Source: Caulobacteraceae bacterium (GTDB lineage: Bacteria; Pseudomonadota; Alphaproteobacteria; Caulobacterales; Caulobacteraceae). Taken from it: 12,152 nt of DNA. Positions 6,048 through 12,152 of the stretch are shown one piece after another. How positions within the stretch are numbered: the stretch's first letter is position 1; the number at the start of each line of letters is the position of its first letter. Both the position numbers and the translations under genes were made by a program. Location of the stretch: positions 3,279-15,430 of the forward strand of contig PMOM01000294.1 in the NCBI GenBank assembly GCA_003161535.1, given 5' to 3'. The notes under the pieces were generated by a model. The model was not told the origin of the DNA. It saw nothing but the letters and a program-made list of their open reading frames with translations, and searched no databases.

Positions 6048-6959
6048 TTAAGGCCCTGTTCCCCCTCTCGCATTAGCCGCGTTTGAAGCGCCGGCAAGCT
6101 TGCATGGCCGCACCCACCAGCCAGGCCACGCCCGCGCCAGCCGCGAGGCGAGGGCGGCCGCCGCGGCGGCGTCGGCGCACAGTGAAAAACAGGTCGCGCC
6201 CGATCCCGACATCCGCGCCAGCAGCGTTTCTGGCTGACTCGTCAGCGCGTCGAGAAGTTCGCCAATCGCCGGCTGCAGGCGGCGGGCGGGCGGCTCCAGA
6301 TCATTGCGGCAGGCGGTGAGAAACGCGGCGACCTCGGCGGGGGTCGTCAAGCGATCTGGCCAGATCGGCGCCATCGCGCCGGCGGCAGCGACTGCCTGAT
6401 CATAGGCGCGGTAGACTTCGGCCGTCGGCGAGGGAACGCCTGGGTGGGTCAAAACGGCGTCCAGGTCCGGGAAATATGGCGCGCTGGCGAGGCGCTCGCC
6501 CCGTCCGGTGGCGATGGCTGCCACGCCAGAAAGACAGGCGGGCACGTCGGCGCCCAGATCCAGAGCGATGGCGTTCCAGACGCGCTCGGGGATGTCCGCG
6601 TCGAGAGCGGTTCGGACAAGATGCATGGCGGCGGCGGCGTCGCTGGAGCCACCGCCTAGTCCCGCGGCGATCGGCAGGGCTTTGTGCAAACGCAGGCCAA
6701 AGTCGACCGGCGCGGAGCCCGCGACCGACAGCAAGGCGTCGCGGGCGCGCAAGACTAGATTGCCCGTTTCGTCGTCAAGATCGGCGGCGAATTGGCCATC
6801 GACAGTCAAGCCCGTGAGGCCATCTTTGTGCAAGGCGACCATGTCGCCCACATCGGCGAACACCATCAGGCTGCAAATGGGATGATAACCGTCCGGCTTC
6901 CGCGACCCAACGTGGAGGAAGAGGTTCACCTTGGCCGGCGCGAACCGCTCAAAGACCAC
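6048..6959 (-). CDS. ispE: 4-diphosphocytidyl-2-C-methyl-D-erythritol kinase
   Basis: A 303-residue GHMP-family kinase that phosphorylates CDP-methylerythritol at the 2-hydroxyl with ATP. This is the fourth step of the non-mevalonate (MEP) isoprenoid pathway in the cytoplasm. Seen: RFAPAKVNLFLHV (5-17) with the conserved Lys10; KPDGYHPICSLM (21-32); the glycine-rich ATP-binding motif PIAAGLGGGSSDAAA (96-110); LGADVPACLSG (135-145) with the catalytic Asp138; and the third GHMP motif MSGSGATCFSL (250-260). Length and motif order are typical. The frame opens at a GTG (6957-6959), which gives the family's normal N-terminus. No good Shine-Dalgarno sequence precedes it. It lies only 16 nt after the TPR gene's stop, suggesting translational coupling or co-transcription. 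Identification is secure; the exact start slightly less so. Confidence 0.96.
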   Translation of the reverse strand: MVFERFAPAKVNLFLHVGSRKPDGYHPICSLMVFADVGDMVALHKDGLTGLTVDGQFAADLDDETGNLVLRARDALLSVAGSAPVDFGLRLHKALPIAAGLGGGSSDAAAAMHLVRTALDADIPERVWNAIALDLGADVPACLSGVAAIATGRGERLASAPYFPDLDAVLTHPGVPSPTAEVYRAYDQAVAAAGAMAPIWPDRLTTPAEVAAFLTACRNDLEPPARRLQPAIGELLDALTSQPETLLARMSGSGATCFSLCADAAAAAALASRLARAWPGWWVRPCKLAGASNAANARGGTGP

Positions 6960-6975
6960 GGGTCGCCGCCGCGTC

Positions 6976-8706
6976 CTATTGGCCGGCGACGACCGAGGGG
7001 CCGATCGGACCGCCGAGCCCGTTCTTCAACTTGCCCTCGACCTCGTTCCTGATCTTGACGGACGGTTCCAGGGTAAGCACGCGCCGCCACTGGAACTGCG
7101 CCTCCGTTTGACGACCCACACGCCAATAGGCATCCCCCAGGTGGTTGTTGACATCCGGATCGGCCGGTTCAAGCGCCACCGCCGCTTCGAGCTTATCCAC
7201 CGCTGTCTTGAAGTCGCCCAACCGGTAGTAGCCCCATCCCAGAGAATCCAGCATGGCGCCCGAATGTGGGTCGAGATTGACGGCCTTCTGCACCATGGCC
7301 AGGGCGGCCGGCAGGTTTTCACCGCGGTCGATCCAGGAATAGCCCAGGAAATTGAGCAGCTCCGGCTCGTCGGGACGCAATTTGAGGGCGGTCTGCAGAT
7401 CGCGTTCCGATTCCGCCCAACGGCCGGTCTCCTCCAGATCCACGGCGCGCATGTAGAGAAGCCGCCAGTCGGCCTTTTCGCCCAGCCGGCCTATCAATTC
7501 GTCGAGAACCTTGGCCGACTCGTCGTAGCGTTCGTCGGCCCGCAACAGATCGGCCAAGGTCACCGCGGCGTCCTGGCTGGCCGGCGCCGCCGCCAATGTC
7601 TCGCGAGAAATCTTCAGGGCGGCATCCCGGTCAGCGGCCGCCTGATAGACCCAGGCAAGCTTGCCGCGGGCCAAAACATAGGATGTGGAGCCTGGCCGTG
7701 GCGTCAGATAAGCCGATCGGGCTCCATCGACATCGCTGGTGGAGGCGAGGATATCGCCGACCAGAACCCACGCTTCGTCCCGGTCGGGGTCAAGCCTGAG
7801 CGCCAGACGCAAATAGGCGAGGGCGACTTCCTCCTGCTTCTGAACCAGAAGTACGGTGGTGGGCGCCAGCAAAGCCTCGGCCGCCGACTGGCGGATGGTG
7901 GGCAGCGCGGGAGCGGGCTTGCCGGCCGCGGCGCGCGCCCGGGCGGACTGAAGCGTGAGGTCATCGTGATTTCGCGCCAAGGCCGCGTCATAGATCGCCA
8001 CGGCCTCGGGGTCCCGGCCCCGACGTTCGAGCATTTCCCCAAGATTGATGCTGGCGATTCCGCCTGGGTCGCCCTTGGCGATCAGGGCCCGAAAAGCGGT
8101 CTCCGCTTCATCATAGCGGTGGGCGCGCTCGAAGAGCTTGCCCTGATCCAGGTCGGCGAAGAACTGTGAGATGGGGTCTCCCGGAATCTCCGGGTGGGCG
8201 ATGGAGGTGTCGGCTTCGCCCGCGGCCGCCGCCGCCCACGGCGCCAGCAGGGCCGCGCCAGCCTCGTGGCCGACGTCGGCTTCGGGGCTGGTGAGGATCG
8301 CCCTGGCCTTTTTAGCCTCGCCCCGCGCTAAGGCTTCGACCCCGCGAACCAGGGTCCCAAGGTGCAGCAGCGTTGGATCCTGATCGGCGCCGGTGGGCGC
8401 GATGAGAGCCGCCTTGGCGACATCGCCCGCCAGCAGCGCGGCGGTGAACGCGCGAATGTTCAACAGCCGGCCGTCCGCGCCGCCGTCGATGACCACGGCG
8501 CGGCCAAAATAGGCCGCCGCGGCGCTGCTCTGGCCATTGTTGGCGGCGGCTTGGCCGGCCAGGAACAGGCCGTATGGCGAGGTGTCCGGCGAGGCTTGCC
8601 CGATGGCCGCCAACGTCGCCGGTTGGCCGACCCCGATGGGCCGCGTCGCGCACGCGCAAAGGACGAAAAGCGGAAGGCAGCCAATGGCGCCGCGGAGCGG
8701 GAACAT
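6976..8706 (-). CDS. TPR-repeat protein, probable outer-membrane or periplasmic lipoprotein
   Basis: A 576-residue protein built largely of tetratricopeptide repeats, helical pairs that scaffold protein complexes. The N-terminus is a lipoprotein-like signal (IGCLPLFVLCAC, 8-19) with a possible lipobox LCAC at 16-19 and lipidation on C19. The cysteine at -2 is atypical, so ordinary cleavage cannot be excluded. Clear TPR-like units lie near 44-74, 216-247, 290-307, 414-446, 449-480 (NFLGYSWIDRGENLPAALAM), 484-514 (LDSLGWGYYRLGDFKTAV) and 518-549 (NHLGDAYWRVGRQTEA). The C-terminal trio is the best conserved. The start ATG at 8706 has little ribosome binding site. The gene lies 86 nt after the ETF-QO gene and 16 nt before ispE on the same strand, a probable operon. 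I do not recognise a specific function; an envelope scaffolding role is inferred from signal and repeats only. Confidence 0.9.
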   Translation of the reverse strand: MFPLRGAIGCLPLFVLCACATRPIGVGQPATLAAIGQASPDTSPYGLFLAGQAAANNGQSSAAAAYFGRAVVIDGGADGRLLNIRAFTAALLAGDVAKAALIAPTGADQDPTLLHLGTLVRGVEALARGEAKKARAILTSPEADVGHEAGAALLAPWAAAAAGEADTSIAHPEIPGDPISQFFADLDQGKLFERAHRYDEAETAFRALIAKGDPGGIASINLGEMLERRGRDPEAVAIYDAALARNHDDLTLQSARARAAAGKPAPALPTIRQSAAEALLAPTTVLLVQKQEEVALAYLRLALRLDPDRDEAWVLVGDILASTSDVDGARSAYLTPRPGSTSYVLARGKLAWVYQAAADRDAALKISRETLAAAPASQDAAVTLADLLRADERYDESAKVLDELIGRLGEKADWRLLYMRAVDLEETGRWAESERDLQTALKLRPDEPELLNFLGYSWIDRGENLPAALAMVQKAVNLDPHSGAMLDSLGWGYYRLGDFKTAVDKLEAAVALEPADPDVNNHLGDAYWRVGRQTEAQFQWRRVLTLEPSVKIRNEVEGKLKNGLGGPIGPSVVAGQ

Positions 8707-8792
8707 AACTTTAGGGTGATGGCCTCCAAATGTGGCCTACGCAAGGACGATCACGAGGCCGCCTCCATGACGGTCGCCCGGCGCCGGATGGG
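8707..8792. other. Short gap between ETF-QO and the TPR gene
   Basis: 86 bp on the leader side of the TPR gene. It contains short palindromes (CCGGCGCCGG; GAGGC-GGCCTC) but no T-run, so no intrinsic terminator separates the two genes. This is compatible with read-through from ETF-QO into the TPR gene and ispE. Confidence 0.5.
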
Positions 8793-10466
8793 TTACATGT
8801 TGGGATAGTTTGGTCCGCCGCCGCCTTCCGGCGTGGTCCAGGTGATGTTTTGGGAGGGGTCCTTGATGTCGCAGGTTTTGCAGTGCACGCAGTTTTGGGC
8901 GTTGATCTGGAAACGTGGATTGGCGCCGGCGTCGTCGTAAAGCACCTCATAGACACCCGCCGGACAATAGAGCCGCGCCGGCTCGCCATAGAGGGGCAGA
9001 TTGACGGATACGGGGATGTTCGGGTCGCCTAAAGTCAGATGCGCCGGCTGGTCCTCGTCGTGGTTGGTGGCCGAAACGAACACACTGGACAGCTTGTCGA
9101 AGCTCAACACGCCATCGGGCTTGGGATACACGATGGGCTTGTAGTCCTTGGCCAGGCCCGTGCAGGCGGCGTCCGTCTTGCCGTGCCTCAAGGTTCCGAA
9201 AATTGAAAACCCGCCGGTAAGATTGGCGACGTGCAGATCGAACATGACCAGGGCGCCGCCGAGCCAGGTGCCGAAACGCGACCACAGGGGCTTGGCGTTG
9301 CGCACCACGAAGAGTTCCTTGCGAACCCATGAGGCGTCGTAGGCGGCCTGATATTCCACCAGTTCGTCCCCGGATCGCCCGGCGCCGATGGCGAGGTAGG
9401 CGGCTTCGGCGGCCAGCATGCCGGTCTTCATGGCGTTATGGCTGCCCTTGATGCGGGGCAGGTTAACGAACCCGGCTGAACACCCGATCAACGCGCCCCC
9501 CGGAAAGGCCAGGCTGGGAACCGACTGGAAGCCGCCCTCGGTAATTGCGCGGGCGCCGTAGGCCAAGCGCTTGCCGCCCTCCAGGTAGCGGCGAATGGCG
9601 GGGTGGTGCTTGAGACGCTGGAATTCGTCGAAGGGCGAAAGCCAGGGGTTCTTGTAGTTGAGGTGCACGACAAAGCCGAGAGCCACATAGCGGTCCCCGA
9701 AGTGGTACATGAAGCTGCCGCCGCCGGTGTCGCCGGCCAGGGGCCAGCCGACCGTGTGCTGCACGAGTCCGGGCTCGAAGGCCTCGTCGGTGACCTGCCA
9801 GATCTCTTTGAGGCCGATGCCGAACTTCTGCGGCTCCTTGCCCTGGGCCAGCTTGAACTTGGCCACGATCTGCTTGGCCAGGGATCCGCGTACGCCCTCG
9901 GCGATAAAGGTGTACTTGGCGCGTAGCTCCAGGCCCGGCTGGTAGTCGGCCTTGCGCTGGCCGTCCTTGCCGATGCCGAACACGCCGGCGACCACGCCTT
10001 TGACGGCGCCGTCGTCCGCGTAAACCACTTCGGAGGCGGCCATTCCGGGATAGATTTCCACCCCCAGCGCCTCGGCTTCGCCGGCGAGCCAGCGGCAAAC
10101 GTTGGCCAGGGAGGCGATGTAGTTGCCGTGGTTGTGCATGAAACCGGGCATGGCGAACATCGGCAGCTCGACATCGCCGCGAGGCCCCAGCGCGAGGAAC
10201 CTGTCCTTGGCGACCTTGGTCTCCAGCGGCGCGCCCCTGTCCTGCCAATCGGGAATGAGTTCGTCCAAGGCCCGCGGATCGATGACCGCCCCAGACAGAA
10301 TGTGGGCGCCCACTTCAGAGCCCTTTTCCAGCACGGCGACCGAAATCTCCTTGCCCCCTTGCGCGGCCAGCTGCTTTAGGCGAATGGCGGCGGAAAGGCC
10401 GGCGGGACCCGCGCCGACGACGACCACGTCATAGTCCATGGTCTCGCGCTCGACCTCCTGGCTCAT
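8793..10466 (-). CDS. Electron transfer flavoprotein-ubiquinone oxidoreductase (ETF-QO)
   Basis: A 557-residue membrane-associated FAD and iron-sulfur enzyme. It takes electrons from reduced electron-transfer flavoprotein (fatty-acid, amino-acid and choline-derivative oxidation) and reduces ubiquinone. Seen: the FAD-binding dinucleotide motif VVVVGAGPAGLSAA (14-27); the conserved block GALIGCSAGFVNLPRIKGSHNAMKTG, which starts near residue 324; and the C-terminal ferredoxin-like domain with the [4Fe-4S] ligands C501, C526, C529 and C532. This 25/3/3 spacing is the same as in the mitochondrial enzyme. Length is typical. The ATG at 10464-10466 has CAGGGG about 10 nt upstream; a second ATG nine codons in is also possible. 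The gene heads the minus-strand run ETF-QO, TPR lipoprotein, ispE and is divergent from the uracil-DNA glycosylase gene, sharing a 75-bp promoter region. Identification is secure. Confidence 0.97.
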   Translation of the reverse strand: MSQEVERETMDYDVVVVGAGPAGLSAAIRLKQLAAQGGKEISVAVLEKGSEVGAHILSGAVIDPRALDELIPDWQDRGAPLETKVAKDRFLALGPRGDVELPMFAMPGFMHNHGNYIASLANVCRWLAGEAEALGVEIYPGMAASEVVYADDGAVKGVVAGVFGIGKDGQRKADYQPGLELRAKYTFIAEGVRGSLAKQIVAKFKLAQGKEPQKFGIGLKEIWQVTDEAFEPGLVQHTVGWPLAGDTGGGSFMYHFGDRYVALGFVVHLNYKNPWLSPFDEFQRLKHHPAIRRYLEGGKRLAYGARAITEGGFQSVPSLAFPGGALIGCSAGFVNLPRIKGSHNAMKTGMLAAEAAYLAIGAGRSGDELVEYQAAYDASWVRKELFVVRNAKPLWSRFGTWLGGALVMFDLHVANLTGGFSIFGTLRHGKTDAACTGLAKDYKPIVYPKPDGVLSFDKLSSVFVSATNHDEDQPAHLTLGDPNIPVSVNLPLYGEPARLYCPAGVYEVLYDDAGANPRFQINAQNCVHCKTCDIKDPSQNITWTTPEGGGGPNYPNM

Positions 10467-10530
10467 GGCTGAAAAACCCCTGCCGCTTCCGCTTGCCTAA
10501 GCCTTAATCGAAGTCGATGCTGGGCCGGTC

Positions 10531-10536
10531 AAGGAG
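10531..10536 (+). promoter_or_regulatory. Ribosome binding site supporting the GTG start of the DNA glycosylase
   Basis: AAGGAG, 5 nt before the GTG at 10542, is a strong site. It makes this GTG the likely start despite not being ATG. The whole 75-bp gap 10467-10541 must hold promoters for both divergent genes; no clear hexamers were recognised in it. Confidence 0.75.
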
Positions 10537-10541
10537 AAACC

Positions 10542-11354
10542 GTGTCCGCAGATCCCCGCGCCGTCGAGAGCCTGCTCGGCTTCTGGGTCGAGGCCGGCGT
10601 CGAGGCGCTCTACGCGGAGGCCCCGGTGAACCGCACGGCGCCCGCCGCCGCGCCGCTCGCCGCAACCGCGACGGCCAAGGGCCTCTCCCCGGCCCCCGCC
10701 GCGCGCGCCGATACTGTCCCCGCGGCGCTGAAAGCCGAAGATCTGCAGGAGTCCCAGAGCGCGGCGGCGGACGCTCCGGACCTGCCGGCGCTGGAGGCGG
10801 CCATCGCGGACTTCGACGGCTGCGCCCTGAAGAGCGCCGGCGCGCGCCAGGCCGTCTTCGCGCGCGGAGCGCCGGATGCCCCGGTGATGATCATCGGCGA
10901 AGCGCCAGGGGGAGAGGAAGACATCCAGGGCTCGCCGTTCGTGGGACGCGCCGGCCAGCTCCTCGACAAGATGCTCTCCGCCGCCGGCCTGGACGGCCGC
11001 GCGTTCATCACCAACACGGTGTTCTGGCGCCCGCCCGGCAACCGCACCCCCACTCCAGCGGAGCAGGCGGCCTGCGCTCCGTTTCTTGAGCGGGCGATCG
11101 CCCTGGTTAAGCCAAAGGTGCTGCTGCTGGTCGGCGGCGCTTCGGCCAAGGCGATGTTGAAGCGCCCGGAGGGCATCCTCGCCTTGCGTGGCCGCTGGTT
11201 CGAGTGGCGCTCGGGCGATGGCGCGCTTGAGCTCCCCGCTCTGCCGACCCTGCACCCCGCCTTCCTGCTTCGCCAACCCGCGGCCAAGAAGAAGAGCTGG
11301 GAGGACTTGCTCACCCTGGTGGAGCGGCTGGATCGGCCGGGGAGGCCCGACTAG
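10542..11354 (+). CDS. Uracil-DNA glycosylase, family 4-like
   Basis: A 270-residue base-excision-repair enzyme expected to remove uracil from DNA after cytosine deamination or dUTP incorporation. Residues 1-80 are a low-complexity Ala/Pro N-terminal extension that begins with a short conserved-looking LLGFWVEAGVEALYAEAPVNR (11-31). The catalytic domain is about 83-265, with motif A GEAPGGEED (119-127), QGSPFVGRAGQLLDKML (129-145), NTVFWRPPGNRTPTP (158-172), and motif B HPAFLLRQP (238-246) with His238. Only two cysteines exist (C94 in GCALK and C178 in AACAPF), whereas classical family-4 enzymes carry four that bind a [4Fe-4S] cluster. This fits an alphaproteobacterial subgroup as I recall it, but the cluster status is uncertain. 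GTG start with a strong AAGGAG site. The radical SAM gene follows after 45 nt on the same strand. Confidence 0.93.
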   Translation: MSADPRAVESLLGFWVEAGVEALYAEAPVNRTAPAAAPLAATATAKGLSPAPAARADTVPAALKAEDLQESQSAAADAPDLPALEAAIADFDGCALKSAGARQAVFARGAPDAPVMIIGEAPGGEEDIQGSPFVGRAGQLLDKMLSAAGLDGRAFITNTVFWRPPGNRTPTPAEQAACAPFLERAIALVKPKVLLLVGGASAKAMLKRPEGILALRGRWFEWRSGDGALELPALPTLHPAFLLRQPAAKKKSWEDLLTLVERLDRPGRPD

Positions 11355-11399
11355 ATCACTGTTCTTGTTCTGTTCCGGCGGTCCGGCTAATGTCGGGCG

Positions 11400-12152
11400 A
11401 TGTCCAGATCGTCCACTTCGGCTCATGGGCGCGGCGCCATCTCCAACGCGTCCGGTCGTTTCGAATCCCTGGCGCACGAGGCCTTCGACGACGGATGGAA
11501 CGACGACGATCAAGTCCCGGCAATCTTGCGGACCACGATCACCGCCGAGACGGCGCGGACGATCATCACCCGCAACGATAGCCCCGACGTCGGCTTCGAC
11601 CGGTCGATCAATCCCTATCGCGGCTGCGAGCACGGCTGCGTGTATTGTTTCGCCCGGCCGACCCACGCTTATCTGGGACTGTCGCCCGGCCTCGATTTCG
11701 AATCGAAATTGTTCATGAAGCCCAACGCGCCCGAACTGCTCGCGCGCGAACTGGCGGCGCCCGGCTACCAGCCGAAGTTCATCGCCATCGGCACCAACAC
11801 CGATCCGTACCAGCCGATCGAGCGCCGCTACAAGATCATGCGCGGCATCCTCGAAGTCCTGGAGCGCGCCGGTCATCCGGTCGGCATCGTCACCAAATCG
11901 GCGCTGGTGCTGCGCGATCTCGATATCCTGGCGCGCATGGCGAAACGCGACCTCGTCAAGGTCGCCATCTCGGTCACGACACTCGACGCCAAGCTGGCGC
12001 GCACCATGGAACCGCGCGCCTCGACGCCGCCGCGGCGGCTCGACGCCTTGCGGCAGTTGGCGGCGGCCGGCGTGCCGACCGCGGCCCTGGTCGCCCCGGT
12101 GATCCCGGCGCTCAACGACGCCGAGATCGAGCGCATTCTCGACGCGGTCGCC
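11400..12152 (+). CDS. PA0069-type radical SAM protein (3' end cut by window)
   Basis: The first 251 codons of a radical S-adenosylmethionine protein; no stop before the window end. Residues 1-45 are a polar lead (MSRSSTSAHGRGAISN, then FDDGWNDDD). The radical SAM core opens with SINPYRGCEHGCVYCFARPTH (69-89), in which C76, C80 and C83 make the CxxxCxxC [4Fe-4S] cluster motif. GTNTDPYQPIER (131-142) and VGIVTKSALVLRDLDIL (about 161-177) are characteristic of the subfamily related to spore photoproduct lyase-like proteins (PA0069/Rv2578c type). The reaction is not known for this subfamily. I chose the ATG at 11400 because an in-frame TAA at 11388-11390 excludes a longer protein; the ribosome binding site is weak. 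It may share a transcript with the DNA glycosylase 45 nt upstream, and a DNA-repair link is tempting but unproven. Confidence 0.92.
   Translation, partial: MSRSSTSAHGRGAISNASGRFESLAHEAFDDGWNDDDQVPAILRTTITAETARTIITRNDSPDVGFDRSINPYRGCEHGCVYCFARPTHAYLGLSPGLDFESKLFMKPNAPELLARELAAPGYQPKFIAIGTNTDPYQPIERRYKIMRGILEVLERAGHPVGIVTKSALVLRDLDILARMAKRDLVKVAISVTTLDAKLARTMEPRASTPPRRLDALRQLAAAGVPTAALVAPVIPALNDAEIERILDAVA

Noticed and set aside
6931..8169. 412-residue plus-strand open frame opposite the TPR gene
   Set aside because: It is antisense to a protein with regular TPR units, has no domain or signal sequence, and starts inside ispE. It is a shadow frame.
10497..11876. 459-residue minus-strand open frame opposite the DNA glycosylase and radical SAM genes
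   Set aside because: Its translation is Gly/Arg/Gln/His-rich with no recognisable motif, and it is antisense to two genes with clear family motifs. It is a GC-rich shadow frame.

Overview
The window reads as chromosomal DNA of an alphaproteobacterium, most likely a member of the Caulobacterales (Caulobacter/Phenylobacterium-like). This is inferred from the high GC content, third-position GC bias, gene content (two-subunit glycyl-tRNA synthetase, glnK-amtB, IspE, ETF-QO, short alphaproteobacterial-type family-4 uracil-DNA glycosylase) and the style of the small secreted proteins. No tRNA, rRNA, CRISPR array, insertion sequence or prophage gene was seen. Most of the window is ordinary housekeeping and nutrient-uptake sequence.

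Layout. 1-872 (minus): glyQ, its 3' end cut off by the window edge. 986-2002 (minus): two exported proteins, a FAS1/fasciclin-domain protein and a small 110-residue protein. 2003-2342: a divergent intergenic region with two adjacent inverted repeats. 2343-4135 (plus): glnK and amtB, the ammonium sensing and uptake pair, closed by a strong intrinsic terminator at 4195-4226. 4295-5776 (minus): a 493-residue exported protein of unknown function with a four-cysteine segment, a 28-residue tandem duplication and a Pro/Tyr/Arg-rich tail. 5777-6047: a conspicuously AT-rich intergenic stretch. 6048-10466 (minus): ETF-QO, a TPR lipoprotein and ispE in that transcriptional order. 10542-12152 (plus): a family-4-like uracil-DNA glycosylase and a PA0069-type radical SAM protein, running off the right edge.

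How the genes work together. GlnK and AmtB form one functional unit: the PII trimer senses 2-oxoglutarate/ATP and docks on the AmtB channel. ETF-QO passes electrons from electron-transfer flavoprotein to ubiquinone. IspE is step four of the MEP isoprenoid pathway and so feeds, among other things, the quinone side chain. The TPR lipoprotein between them has no assignable role. The two secreted proteins at 986-2002 may be co-expressed envelope components. I see no convincing undescribed multi-gene system. The parts most worth a second look are the unknown secreted protein at 4295-5776 with its AT-rich upstream region, and the paired inverted repeats upstream of glnK.
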